Part shown: piece after piece, positions 1 through 11,225 of the stretch
How the letters are laid out: the number at the start of each line of letters is the position of its first letter
Numbering within the stretch: position 1 is the stretch's first letter
Assembly: GCA_035578175.1 (NCBI GenBank)
Contig: JAQMRL010000006.1
Coordinates: 23,161,506 to 23,225,505 of the forward strand
DNA: 64,000 bases
Direction of reading: 5' to 3'
Origin: Catonia carolina
Taxonomy: Eukaryota; Arthropoda; Insecta; Hemiptera; Achilidae
Made by a program: the position numbers and the translations under genes
Notes under the pieces: model-generated
Seen by the model: only the letters and a program-made list of their open reading frames with translations
Told to the model about the DNA's origin: nothing
The model's database searches: none

Positions 1-571
1 TTGTCACTACAACACACATTTTTTGTTTTCATAAACCAGTTTTTTATTTTTTGACATAAATTTAAAGAAAATTCCAAATTCTTCTGCCATAGAATTTTCC
101 GTCATTTTGTATTCTTTAACAACTAAGGTAAAAATGTTCTCTCCAAAACCGTCATCTTTATTAATGGCACTGCTTTCCCATATAGCCTACTTGACAATAA
201 ACAAATTTGTGATATGTGTTCAAATGGTCGATTGAACCATTCGAACCAGGAAAGTTATTAATACTAATTTTAAAAAAATTTAAAAAATTTTTGGTTATAA
301 TAAATTTTTTAAAGATTAGTGAATTGAATTACGGACTCATTAGTCATTTTTATCTTCCTGTTATTATTCTTGGTTGTAGTTATCGTTTCTTTTTTACCAA
401 AAAACCCAAAATTATATTTTTTGTAAAGTTATTATAAATCTTTTATTTTGTTTTTCTCCGCTAAAATGTTTTTGTAATCATTACTATAAAAATAGAATTT
501 AATAGTTACAGGTATTATAGCAAATGCGTAGCAAAATCTAAAATGAAGCTATTATAATCTGTAATTAAGTT
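1..571. other. AT-rich sequence, nothing recognised
   Basis: No coding, RNA or repeat signal is seen. One 73-codon open frame is AT-driven and Lys/Phe/Ile-rich. Confidence 0.5.
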
Positions 572-932
572 TTATGAAACAGGAAGATAGCGACAAAGAA
601 GAAAGAAAAAAGAAGGAAGGGCGATGGCGATGGACGATGTTATAGAAGCAAGGAAAGCTAAATGTGGAACGAACAAATCCAAAGTAAAGGAATGCGGAGA
701 AAGAGAGCGAAAGAATGAATACATGAGGAAGAGGGAGAAAGATTTTGTGCGAGAGAAAATTAAAATAGAGAGCGAGAGCGAATTTGTATACAACAAGAAC
801 CGCTACTTAAAAAATAGTAATAATACTAAAAGTAAAGTGAATCTAAATTTACACTTGAAATATTTTAAAGAAGAAGAAGAAGAAAAAGTCTGGTTAAAGA
901 AAAACGGTGTACGGTTAAAAGAAGGGGAATAA
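572..932 (+). other. Purine-rich Lys/Glu open frame
   Basis: A strongly purine-biased stretch keeps one 102-codon frame open from 624 (start MAMDDVIEARKAKCG, tail rich in E and K). The bias alone explains the open frame and the composition. No splice sites, promoter or family were recognised. It could be an exon of a charged coiled-coil protein, but I would not call it a gene. Confidence 0.2.
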
Positions 933-1220
933 GTTTAGGTAAAGCACGGTGATGCGATACATACACAGATGTCACGTGGCCCCGCCTTCCTATTTCAGAA
1001 CAACTAATCACACCAGATTTAAAAACGACGATCTCTCATTAACAACTTTTAAACAAACAGCATTCGCACGCAACTTACCTTTACATTTATAAAATTTTGA
1101 GGTTATTACACACGGGCAGATATCGGTCAGTGGAGTTAAATGTAGGGTTTCACACGTTGACTTGATTACATTGGTCCTCATGAAATCAATAAAGCATGGT
1201 TATGTTTACATGAAGTATGT

Positions 1221-1596
1221 TGGTGGTCATCAGCCGAAAAGCTGGTTTGAACCTCTAGAGGCTTTACTAAGTTAAACGAGGAGTTATGTGCTTTACCAGC
1301 CTCGCTCACCGAGTAGAAAAGTATGCTTATCAGGATGCCAGGGTCTCAAAAAGCACCTACCTTCCACCCTGCAAATGACACCTTCATTTCATTCATAGGT
1401 CAGATATAATAAAATTCATTACTCTTAGAAGAGATAACTCTGATTAGTGCCTTTTACACCTCTACCTCTTTTGTTCTTAAATGTTTCAGTTGTATAATTG
1501 GCTGACCATGTGATAAGAAACAAAACAAATTTTTATACTTTCAGAACTAGCAGATCGAGTGCTAATAGTTTAACACTCCACCTGCATGTTATGGGA
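1221..1596 (-). repeat. R400 SINE-like copy
   Basis: Copy of the roughly 400-bp family, reversed. It starts with the 3' hairpin (gtcatcagccgaaaagctgg) and ends with the 5' head (ctccacctgcatgttatggg). The (ACA)n tail is lost and no clear TSD was found. Confidence 0.85.
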
Positions 1597-2309
1597 AGAC
1601 ATAAAGGACAGGCCTATTAAGTGAAAATGACAATCTTCTGCTTCAGTTTTTTGTCTCCAGTTTAGTGAAAAGAATTCATAGATATGCTCAACCCGCTGCT
1701 CAATTTGGTCCAATCCGCGCAACTACGTCACTCACGTAAAACGAAATCAATTTATTTCCGCTTGCCAGCTATTGACAATAATTGAGTTAGTACAACCAAA
1801 TATTGAACAGGCAGTCATTTTTAGGTTTACTTCAGTAACTGGAGATATACAAGAAAAATAAGGTAAAATAAATCGTGGATTATCATTTAAACAGCAGGTT
1901 CCTCTAAAAAGATTAAAAAACCGCCAGATGGATTGACTGTTTTTGTTTCTACGGGTAAAGTTGATTCAAATTTATTGGAACATTTAAAATTAATTCATTT
2001 GTTGGATTGACTGTTTTTGTTTCTACTATATCATTTGAAACTGAAATCGCAGAAAAATAGTTTTAAAAACAAAGCAGTGATGTCCCTGCGGAAAGGTTTT
2101 CTGAAGTGATGTTACAACAAGCGCGTTGACACACCCATGTTGTCTTCCCGCTATGGTCTCCAGTGAACTTCATCAAAATCAGTTAGTTCAGTACTTAAAC
2201 TGCGAGCATTACAACAGTGAACGACTAGAAGAAATTTTTTTGTTTCTTTGTTGTTTACGTTCCGCTTTTATGCATTTCCGAGGCTAATTGTGAGTTTGGC
2301 ATTAGGTTA
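1597..2309. other. Unique sequence with a local 24-bp direct repeat
   Basis: Non-coding to the eye. A perfect 24-bp direct repeat starting tggattgactgtttttgttt lies at 1929-1952 and 2003-2026, 74 bp apart, probably a small local duplication. Confidence 0.5.
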
Positions 2310-2365
2310 ATCCACGGAGAATCCAGACCGCAGAGATGAGATTTCTGCAAATGACTAAGGAGTGT
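2310..2365 (+). pseudogene. Older LINE-X ORF fragment, left half
   Basis: Translates in frame to a conserved C-terminal LINE motif (IQTAEMRFLQMTKEC). It matches AAEMRFLRRIKGC in the younger LINE inserted right after it. The reading frame resumes at 3345 beyond the insertion. The last 13 bases, GACTAAGGAGTGT (2353-2365), are the target site that was duplicated. Confidence 0.7.
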
Positions 2366-2400
2366 CATCTCCTCAAGTCTCTTGACTTGAGGAGATGACA
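2363..2400. repeat. Perfect 17-bp hairpin at LINE 5' junction
   Basis: Arms 2363-2379 (TGTCATCTCCTCAAGTC) and 2384-2400 are exact reverse complements around the loop tctt. The left arm overlaps the end of the TSD and the right arm runs into RT coding sequence. A fold-back of the nascent cDNA end during 5' joining would produce this. Confidence 0.9.
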
Positions 2401-3331
2401 ATTAACCAAGGAGTACGACAAGGGTGCAGCTTATCACCCACTTTATTCAACATTTATATAGACCACATTTTCAGGAAATGGAAATGCAGAGTAGACTTAG
2501 GTATCAAGTTGAATAATGAAAAATACCTGAACGCATTACTATTTGCAGATGACTTGTGGATTATTCAAGAAAACGAAGATAGCCTCCAAAAATCAATCCA
2601 TGTCCTGAACAATTTATGTAAAGAGTATAATTTTAGAATCTCTAAAGAAAAAACAAAAATAATGGCATTCACTGGCAAGTTTCCCACTAGATCAAAAATT
2701 GTGGTGGATGACAAAGTGTTGGAACAAGTATCACAATACTGCTACCTCGGCTGCAATATCAGTTTTAAAGATGATTTAGATATTGAGAAGAAGATAGGGA
2801 AATTCCAATCAATATGTGGTAATATCAGCAGAACCCTGGGGAAAAAAGCGAGGAAAGAAACTACCATGAAGTTTTATAAAGTGATGGCTGCTCCGGTCCT
2901 CCTCTACGGAAGTGAATCATGGGTCACTACAAAACCACTAGAGAGTAGAGTGCAGGCGGCAGAAATGAGATTCCTACGCAGGATAAAGGGCTGTGACAGA
3001 CGGGACCACATAAGGAACGATGATATTCGGAAAGAGCTGAATGTGTACAGCCTGAATGAAAGAGTGTTACAATACCGCAATCAGTGGAAGGAGCATGTTA
3101 AACGGATGCCAGCAGAAAGATTCCCTCTAAATATCTTAAATTACCACCCCGTAGGTAAAAGGGATGTTGGTAGACCGCGGAAAAGATGGCAGTAATAAAG
3201 GGAAATAAAATAAGACTCAATGCAAGTTGAATGATACAATATAGTAATTTAAATGATATAAATGTTAATAAGCTGATGTGAGTCGGAACAGGCAAAAGCC
3301 TAATCCTTGAGTGTAAGAAGAAGAAGAAGAA
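2366..3331 (+). mobile_element. LINE-X insertion, 5' truncated
   Basis: Non-LTR retrotransposon copy of 966 bp bounded by a perfect 13-bp TSD, GACTAAGGAGTGT, at 2353-2365 and 3332-3344. The 5' end is truncated inside the reverse transcriptase. The 3' UTR carries a small hairpin (ACAGGCAAAAGCCTAATCC) and ends in an (AAG)n tail. The target was an older copy of the same family, so the element landed in a relative. The intact 266-codon frame and perfect TSD suggest a fairly young insertion. Clade not determined. Confidence 0.85.
2395..3195 (+). CDS. LINE-X reverse transcriptase, C-terminal part
   Basis: Partial reverse transcriptase of a non-LTR retrotransposon, 266 residues. Motifs in order: GVRQGCSLSPTLFN (RT block, about residues 6-19), the catalytic LLFADDLWII (about 48-57), a KTKIMAF/YLGCNI region after the palm, and the LINE-typical C-terminal region with LLYGSESWV, AAEMRFLRRIKGC and GRPRKRW. 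The upstream endonuclease and the first catalytic Asp block are missing, so the copy cannot work alone. The ATG used is only the first in the frame. It is not a native start, because the element begins at a truncation point. Confidence 0.85.
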   Translation: MTINQGVRQGCSLSPTLFNIYIDHIFRKWKCRVDLGIKLNNEKYLNALLFADDLWIIQENEDSLQKSIHVLNNLCKEYNFRISKEKTKIMAFTGKFPTRSKIVVDDKVLEQVSQYCYLGCNISFKDDLDIEKKIGKFQSICGNISRTLGKKARKETTMKFYKVMAAPVLLYGSESWVTTKPLESRVQAAEMRFLRRIKGCDRRDHIRNDDIRKELNVYSLNERVLQYRNQWKEHVKRMPAERFPLNILNYHPVGKRDVGRPRKRWQ

Positions 3332-3344
3332 GACTAAGGAGTGT

Positions 3345-3616
3345 ACACACTTGGAGAGAATAAGGAATGAGAAAATAAGGTTAAAATTGGGTATTTATAA
3401 CTTGAACGAAACGATAAAGGATTATCGCCAAAGTTGGAGACATAACATGGAAAGGATGTTAGATCACAGGGTACCTAAGAAGGCGCACCGGTATGCTCCA
3501 GAAAGGGAAAAGGGATATCGATAGACCTAGGAAAAGATGGAGATAGATGATATAGTGAGTTTGGAACAGGTTGCGGCCTAATCATTGTTTGGAAAAAGAA
3601 GAAGAAGAAGAAGACT
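3345..3616 (+). pseudogene. Older LINE-X 3' end, right half
   Basis: Continues the frame of 2310-2365: IRNEKIRLKLGIYNLNE, then YRQSWRHNMERM, with later frame damage. It ends in the family 3' UTR (ggaacaggttgcggcctaat) and an (AAG)n tail at about 3592-3616. Compared with the younger copy, it is the C-terminal region of the same RT ORF. Confidence 0.75.
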
Positions 3617-3647
3617 TTTATGCATGTTAAAGGTATCGCGTAATTTA

Positions 3648-3748
3648 GATAAAAATGAGTGATGAAACAATGCCAAACCTGACTGGGATTCGAACCGAGG
3701 ACCTCTGGCATACAAGCTATTTGCACTGATTACACCTTCGGACTGGTT
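3648..3748 (-). repeat. SINE-2 (tRNA-derived), degraded
   Basis: Reverse strand carries a B-box-like GGTTCGAATCC and the family body (tggcattgtttcatcactca). The A box is decayed. Confidence 0.65.
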
Positions 3749-4042
3749 AAAAATAACAAGAAACTTACTCCTAACCAAATTTTTCGTTACAGGCTGGAAG
3801 TGTTTCTAGAAGTACATAATAGTTTTAGAAAATAGAGCGATTACTTTGTGTTTTAATAGTTGTACAATATTTTTTCAACGAAATATTTTTAAAATTTCTA
3901 AATTTACTCATCTTTAACTAAATAAATAGGATGTATTTATAATCGGCAAAATTAGGAATTTGTGTTTACAGTAGGGCAATGATATTGTGACAGGGCCTGG
4001 AAATTATCACATGTTCAAACTCATTGTTCCTCAATCCAAAGT

Positions 4043-4220
4043 GGCCGGCCCGTTGGCGTAGTGGTTAGCGCAACTGGCTTCTACGCCGGGGTCCCCGGTC
4101 CGATTCCCGGTAAGGTCTGGCATTTTTTCATCACTCATCTTCATGTATAACCTTTCTCACCGTCTGCATTAGTAGCAATTGCATAACAGTCAGACGTAAA
4201 ACAAAAAAAATAAATAAATA
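4043..4220 (+). repeat. SINE-2 tRNA-derived SINE, intact
   Basis: 178-bp SINE with a Pol III A box (TGGCGTAGTGG), a B box (GGTCCGATTCC), a tRNA-unrelated body and an A-rich (AAAT)n tail. A perfect 10-bp TSD, AATCCAAAGT, lies at 4033-4042 and 4221-4230. The tRNA-like head is not a functional tRNA: there is no sensible anticodon arm and the sequence continues into the SINE body. Confidence 0.9.
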
Positions 4221-4230
4221 AATCCAAAGT

Positions 4231-5062
4231 AATCGATAATAACCAAGATGTTGATGCGACTTATAATAAACTAAAAAAAATTAAATACTTTTCTTTCTGT
4301 AATTAAATTAATTTGTAGGCCGAGAATTACGAACGATTATTATTGAAGGCCAACTAGATAAGGAAATCTATTTTCACATGCCTTCTAGATATTTTGTCAA
4401 GATTACAATAAGAAAAATAGTTCTGTAGTTTTAAAAAGAAATCCAACCAACCAACAATTGTTAGAAAACTCCATTCTTGCTAGATACGAATTTAAATTTA
4501 ATTATAGAACGTTTGAAGAATTACTCTACATTTTATGCACTGAGTATCACTAGTTTTTTCGGCCCGTGTGAAAGAGCTCTTAACGTATTTTTTCAGAACA
4601 TACATTTAGTATTTATTTGTGTTGTAGTTTAATTTATAGATTGCCTAGCCAATTTTAAAACGCAAACAATGTCACTATGTCCTCGACGTATTTGAACCTG
4701 GTTATAATTAATTAATTCAAAGACAAATTAATTTTAAAGAAAGATTTATTTATGATTTAAAAAATGGTGCAGTTGTAAAATACTATTATCAAAACGGCAA
4801 GAGTTCAACTATATAGATGTCATAAATACTTTAACGTCAGTTTTCAACTTAGTTTTAATTACCAGTATCAGTATTGCTTGTCTACATGCATTACCTTTAA
4901 AGTGTTCAATTATTTCTTTTCAACATAAAAGTGAAGAATTGTTAGATCTTAAAGAAAGTTTGGTGACTCAACAACAATCGATTTGAGGTTATCATGACCA
5001 TTAATAAGGCAGTTATAATTTCGCGGATGTTCATTCAAAGATTTATTAATGTAGTATATGTT
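4231..5062. other. AT-rich sequence, nothing recognised
   Basis: No open frame, repeat or RNA signal that I can support. Confidence 0.5.
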
Positions 5063-5107
5063 TGCCTATAACAGCTAGGTGGAATGTTAAATTATTTGCA
5101 CTCGATC
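5063..5107 (+). repeat. R400 5' head fragment
   Basis: About 45 bp matching the family head (aacagctaggtggaatgtta, then ttatttgcactcgatc). The rest is absent. Confidence 0.7.
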
Positions 5108-6538
5108 CCCATACGCACACACACTATTAAAGTAATTCAGAACTGGTTCCGTTACGACACTTTTTCACTTTCCATTTACAATTCAAGTAACAACTGATTC
5201 ACTACAAAGGCGCTAACTGTTTTTATTCCTGCGATCTGATAGTTTCCTAAACAATCGATACCCTTCTAACAATTTCTCCATTATTCTGGAATATAGAAAA
5301 GGAATTAAAATAAAAACCAAACGTTTCTACTAGTTTTAATTTCCGAGAATACCTATTCAAAACTTTCCATTCATCACAATCCACTATCCTTATTTAATAC
5401 ACAACACTTAATAGAATACATAATTTCTTACAATGAATAATTTGTTATTTTAGACATTTCTAGAATATTACATTTGTTACAATACATACCACAAGGTATA
5501 GATAGTAAGTCACGAGAATGCTTTTTGCGTATGGAAGGTAGTGAGGAAGAGAGGAGAAATCTGACAGTGCTGCCAACCTCAACAATGAGACACTACATTT
5601 TACTACCGTGCAATTGCACCACAGCTTAACCAAATGTTGACTTTCAATTAATATAATATCGTTATAACTGACACTTTTTCCACTTAAACCAAATTTCCTT
5701 TAAAATTTCTCTTAACCTACAAAGTTTCCCACTAAACTGTTGTCTTTCTTTCAAAACCGGTAATAACTTTTCACGTGTCGGCATCACTTTCTTAGTGATA
5801 TAAAATCCCTTTTTTAACAGGTGTCAACAAAACTGTTGATGAAGAATTATCTTCTTCATTGTCATTAACTTTCTTCCTTATATTTCGAAGTGTGGAAAGA
5901 GAAATATCTCAGTAGTTAGCCGCTCGCACACGGCTTTTGTTAGGTGGCACGGAAAGGTATTTTCTTTCAGCTTCAACTTACAACAATTACATTGCTTATT
6001 AGATTTCGTTCAGCTCTGTGAACAGTTCGAACGTATTTTTGAGAAACCGACATTTCCGTTTACGGTAACTAACAGTGTTACATTTGTACAGTTAACCTAG
6101 AAAAGGTTCCGTGATATACTTTATGTCCTCTAAGTATAGTTTACGTTGTTTTGTTAGCGAACTGATGCCAAAACAGTCGTGCATGCTCACTGCTTTCCCC
6201 CTTTACCCCTCGTTTGAACTAAAGGCAAACTCGTGACTCTAGTGATTATAGAAGAAGTCCAGAACGGCCAATGAAACGTTGGAAGGACTATATCTAAATA
6301 GGGGTGACGTAATAGGCTGTTATTTTACTTCTAAGGAAGAATAGATGAATATTGGCGTACTTGGAGCATGTTCAATAAAGTGACCATTATAAATTTCGTC
6401 AGATAGTAATACTTTGTTTTTGTCTTTTATTTTTTTACGGTACTATACATTGAGCTACACCGTATATTTCTATATACGATATTTAGATGGCGGTGGGGAA
6501 TTTCAATAATACTAAAAGGAAAAATTTAAGGTCAGTAT
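5108..6538. other. Unique sequence, nothing recognised
   Basis: Slightly higher GC around 5500-6300 but no open frames, splice patterns or repeats that I could support. Confidence 0.45.
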
Positions 6539-6547
6539 AGTATTGGT

Positions 6548-6886
6548 ATAAAAATAGTTCTGCTTCTTATCACATGGTCAGCCAATTATATGACTGAAGC
6601 ATTTAAGAACTGAACAGGTAGAGGTGTAAAAGACACCATTTAGATAATTATCTTCTCTGAGAGTAATGAATTTCATTATACAGCCAGACCCTGTGGTGAT
6701 TGAAATGAATGTGTCATTAGCATGGCGGAAAGTAGATGCTTTTCGGAGTGCCTGGTATGCTGATAAGCATAGGCTACTTTTTCACTCAGTAAGAAAAGCA
6801 ATGGTAAATCACCTAACTCCTCGTTTTACTTAATGAAGCCTCTAGATGTTCAAACCAGTCTTTAGGCTGATGACCCAAACAACACA
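6548..6886 (+). repeat. R400 copy, 5' truncated, perfect TSD
   Basis: Lacks the first 60 or so bases of the family. Flanked by the perfect 9-bp duplication AGTATTGGT (6539-6547 and 6887-6895). A 5' truncation with a TSD is the mark of target-primed reverse transcription, so this copy shows the family is a retroposon. Confidence 0.9.
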
Positions 6887-6895
6887 AGTATTGGT

Positions 6896-7514
6896 GGTGA
6901 CAGGTTAAGGAAATTATATAGGATTTATAATTTAAAGGAGTTGTTTCGTCTAAACAACAAGGAATAGCCAAATTTCTCTAATTTTGTAGCGTACAAAAAT
7001 AAAGTAATTTAGGTTAAAATACAAACGTTTTTGTATATTCTTACTAGATTTCTTTATAATTTAACACCAAAGAATGAAGACAGTCGGGCTCTGATCGCAT
7101 TATTAAAAAACAAGAACGATGGGGTATATTTTTAAGTAGACTATAATTTCTACGAAAAGAGTATACAATAAAAATTTAGGACTATTATCTTTTTAACCCA
7201 AGTCGCAGAAAGTATTTTTGTTAAAATTTAATTAATCATTAATATACACGCATAAATTAGTAAGATAGGTTTTTTTAGCGAATCTATTTTGGTAGGAATA
7301 ACAAAGTTATTTTTATTAGGTTAGCTACCTTTTGCGTCATTAAATCTAAAACGTATGACGTCACGTATTCTTTTATACTAATTCGATAGGCTCCTCGTGT
7401 TTAGATATTTAAATTTAAATTAAATTATAAGGTGGCAGGTAGTACGGTACCAACAATAGCGTTTGTTGCCTACGCGAAATGATACGCAAGGGGAGTTCAA
7501 TGAATTCAACGCTG
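6896..7514. other. AT-rich sequence, nothing recognised
   Basis: No supported feature before the promoter-like segment at 7515-7541. Confidence 0.4.
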
Positions 7515-7541
7515 TCTGACGACCAACGCCTCCGCTTTATA
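7515..7541 (-). promoter_or_regulatory. Possible core promoter (TATA + Inr)
   Basis: Reverse strand has GGTATAAAGC (TATA, 7535-7541) and TCAGAC 24 bases downstream, the usual TATA-to-initiator spacing in arthropods. The following 80 bases are more GC-rich than their surroundings. No coding exon follows that I recognise. This may be chance. Confidence 0.25.
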
Positions 7542-7599
7542 CCATCGCGTAACAGTTTCGTGACAAATACTCGTATAAAAAGAAATTTTAAAATTGTCA

Positions 7600-8359
7600 T
7601 GTCTTTTTTACTTCCTCTATTTTACTTTTAAATACAAGATACAGTATGTATCTTTTTTTAAAACTATCTTTACCATTTCAGGCTGGCTTTGGTTTTAAGT
7701 TGAAGGAAAATTTTATCTCTTTACGCTGTTTTCCTTCCGTTTTAATAACGTAATGAAGAAACTTACAATTTTATATATTGAAGATCTTTACTGAAATTTA
7801 GTTTAGAAAATGGCGCGCGGTTCAATTTTGTGTTTTTACAATAGAAGATTATTTATAATATTTTATAATATTGTCTGAAGTGTTTTATAGAAAATTAGCA
7901 ATATTCCGCTTGTTGTGCTTCACGGCAAACTTAACTTAAAAATCTCTTTCGAGACTTTCATGACCTTTCAATACCTTTTGTGTATTGCATAATGCAATTA
8001 GGTAATAAAGTATTGGTATGTAATTCCTGAAAATTATTTATACAACAGATATTTAAAAATATAATGTCTTAACCGATTTTTGTATAGAAACTGGTTTAAA
8101 ACTTCCAACAATCATTGAGACCGTGTTATTTCTTAAGAAATACATTTTATATATATATAATTTTTTTTTTGGTAACTCATATTCAGTTATTCTCTGGCAT
8201 ATACAGGTTTTTCCTGAAATTATCGTGGAGGGTTTTATTGCTTACAAAAAAAGAAGCGCCAGAAGCAAGTCTTAAGAAGTTTAATAGAAAGGCCTGGATT
8301 ATGTTATTTGTGTGAATTTTCTTTCTGTCCATATGGCTTATGATGTTATATATTTTTAC
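7600..8359. other. AT-rich sequence, nothing recognised
   Basis: Only short AT-driven frames. Confidence 0.4.
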
Positions 8360-9010
8360 ATCATCTATCAAGGATTAGGTTTCATGGCCTGTTCCGGCAT
8401 TCATCTCTTTTAGGTCTTCCCAAGCCTCTCTTCTTTCTAGGTTTATATTTCCATGCTCGCAGAGGAAGTCTGTGAGCTGGCATGCGAAGTAAATGGTTGG
8501 ACCAGTTTCTCTTATATATTCTTAACGTTTTCAACAGTGACTGAACATTAACTCGGCGCGGATAGCTTCGTTACGTACTCTATCTAACTGGGTACAACCC
8601 TTGACTCCCGGCAAAAATCTCATTTCAGCAGTCTGAATACGAGATTCATTCCTCTGTAACGACACCCATGTTTCACTCCCATATGTTATGAGTGGTACAG
8701 CCATTGCTGTATAAAAATTTCATTTGTGTGTCCTTTCTCGTTTTCTTTGCTATTGTCCTGCAAATAGAACCGCATACAGCGCTGATATTGACAGTTTTTT
8801 CACTCACGTCATCAGCGTTGTTATAGGAATTCTTGCATCCCAATTATTTAAAATCTCGAACTTGTTCTATAGTTCGGTTGCCAAGTATAATTTTTGAGCG
8901 AACCGACCATCTTCCCTTGAATGCCATAACCTTTGATTTTTACGCTGATATTCTCACGCCAAACTCTGCGCTAATGTTGTGCAATTTATAAATGGCATAT
9001 TGGAGCCTGT
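8360..9010 (-). pseudogene. Decayed LINE-X reverse transcriptase end
   Basis: Reverse-strand translation in broken frames gives KSKVMAFKGRWSVRSKIILG, LGCKNSYNNADDVSEK, ICRTIAKKTRKDTQMKF, HLLRMPAHRLPLR and RKKRGLGRPKR. These align in order with the C-terminal half of the RT at 2395-3195. The 3' UTR (ccggaacaggccatgaaacc, taatccttgatagatgatg) matches the same family. Several stops and frameshifts make it dead. Confidence 0.8.
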
Positions 9011-9438
9011 CTCCTAAACAATATAACTGAGTCAAATAAAAATAAGCGGATAGCGGAAACAATAAAAATTTTGCCCAGGAAGAATCCCTTTTGAAACACT
9101 AAAGTGCAGACCTATGGAAAGTAGGGATGTGGGTCAGCCTCGGAGATGGTCAGAATCGTTTCTCCAATTGGTGTGGACCGGAACCGATCCGTTGTGGAAG
9201 AAGAACAACAAGAACAATAAGAAAAATAAAAAGTTTTTAAATTGCTTCAAGGAGTTTCCTTTTCCGTTTCAAAAATATTAAGAGAATAGGTCCCACTAAG
9301 AAACATGGATACAGGGATTCCAAGATGCCAAGGTAATGAGGAATCTCAAGAGAGAGTAACTGGGAAGACTAATAGTTATAGAGAATAAATATAGAGTTAA
9401 ATTTTCCTTAAAGTTTACTTTGTGACTGGATTTTACTT

Positions 9439-9823
9439 CTTGTTGTTTAGGTCATCAGCCGAGAGGCTGGTTTGAACCTCGAGAGGCTTTACTAAATAAT
9501 ACAAGGAGTGAGGTGGTTTACCTTCCTCATTGAGTGGAAAAGTATGCTTATCAGCATGCCCTCTGAAAACAACATATTATTCACCCTGCAAATTACACCT
9601 TCTCTTCATTCACCACAGGGTCTGGTTGTAAAATGAAATTCATTACTTACAGAGATTACTGTGACTACTGTATTTTCACCTTTACCTCTTCAGTTTTTAA
9701 ATGATTCAGTCATTTAATTCGCTGACCACGTGATAAGAAACAGAACTATGTTTTTCTTGTAGCCCTGCGTTTAACAGATTGAGTGCGCATAATTTAACTC
9801 TCCACCTGTCTGTTACGGGCGTA
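9439..9823 (-). repeat. R400 copy with TSD
   Basis: Full-length reversed copy. Flanks GGATTTTACTT (9428-9438) and GGATTTTATTT (9824-9834) match 10 of 11. Confidence 0.85.
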
Positions 9824-9945
9824 GGATTTTATTTAGCTTTCCCAAAACTTACTGCCTTACGCGCACAGAAAATGTTTTTTGTAACAGTGTATTTATTTTG
9901 CAATCAGTTAATGAATAAAATAACTTTAAGCAAATATGAGAAAAT

Positions 9946-10275
9946 CTGAGTAATGTCCATAGAATTAAATATATAAACTACACTCAGTTGCGTTTCAAAA
10001 AGACTAAACTGTAAAGAAAAAAATATATACAAAATCAAACTTGATGAACTGTGAATTAACAACTTAAAACACAAAGTTGTTGAAGTTGAAGTTGAGGTGA
10101 CGATGATAGAGATGAAAACGACACCAATTATGAGATGACGATGATTAGGAGTTGAAGTAGAAAAAAACAAATTTAAATGATTAACAAAATCGTAAAGGTA
10201 AGTCTAATGGCGTAAAACGTTTCAGTCTGTTAGTATCGTCGCTGTTTTCAAGGAGGTTAATTGCTAATGGATTCT
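9946..10275 (+). repeat. Dispersed repeat Y, copy 1
   Basis: Aligns with 33893-34180 over about 300 bp, including gatgacgatgattag and the segment tttaaatgattaac...aatcgtaaaggtaag. Not assigned to a class. No TSD or terminal repeats seen. Confidence 0.6.
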
Positions 10276-10521
10276 GATGGTCTCAAGTTTTTGGAAATGA
10301 TTTTCGCTATGTTGTTTAATTTTTTCTATTATGAAGGACAGGTTTAGATCGTTGTGTAATACTTCATTGCACAGAAATATAAAAATATTTCTGTTGTTTG
10401 GTTTATTTCCCGTATTTATTGAATTTCCCGAGATAGATGAAATCTACGCTCTTCAACTGAGTCATCAACCATAACATCTCTGTTTACATTTTGTAAAATT
10501 ATTACTGGACTTTAAATGTAA

Positions 10522-11221
10522 GGGGAGACTGTGTTGTATACCGCCAATGTATTTGCTCTTTTTAGGTACATTTTTCATAGGATTGGTAAAAGATAAAGAA
10601 ATGAAACTTTACACACTTATGATTATCGGGTTTCTTTAAGTACTGATTTTTTTTTAAAATTTAATCTGTTGGACCATAAATTTAAAAAACAAAATAATGA
10701 GTAACATAGAGTCTTTACAATGTTTTTCGACGTTTTTTGCATATTGCTAATTTTTAGAGCATCTGAGAAAGTCATAAAAATGTCGGTATATGTGGATGTA
10801 CAAGATAAATAACGTGAAAATTTCAGCCTGGTAGGTTTATTAATTTCCGAGAAAAATGTTCCTAAATGTTAAAATACTAAATTTACGGGAAAAGGCAAAA
10901 ATAAAAAAACAAAATTTACACAAACAAGTAAATTTCCCATCAACAGTTGGTTTGAAAGCTGGACCAGCAGCTGAGAATATTAAAAACAATAATGCAGATT
11001 TTTTAAAAACCTAAAATTTCCTTTGCTCTAACACGACTGAGTATAAAAATTATTTGTTCATGTTGACAACATTTTTTTTTTTGGTAAAATCTTAATTTTT
11101 TCATTAAAATAATTTTTGACGTAATTTATTGTTTTTTTCTGGTAGATCTGGGTCTGAACTATTGATAAACACAAAAACCGAAAGTCGAAATTTTCAGTCA
11201 AAACCATTATACAGTCTCACC
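10522..11221 (+). mobile_element. TTAA-flanked non-autonomous DNA element, copy 1
   Basis: 700 bp with ends GGGGAGACTGTG (left) and the reverse complement GGTGAGACTGTATAATGG (right). The right flank is TTAA; the left is GTAA, one base off. The inside aligns, inverted, with the element at 41514-42248 (shared caagata, atttcagcctggtag and aatgtcgatata-like blocks). No transposase frame. TTAA target and GGGGAGA-type ends suggest a piggyBac-mobilised MITE, which is inference. Confidence 0.7.
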
Positions 11222-11225
11222 TTAA

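Noticed and set aside
4043..4110. tRNA gene
   Set aside because: A and B boxes are present but they head a SINE with TSD and A-rich tail; there is no proper anticodon arm or acceptor stem.
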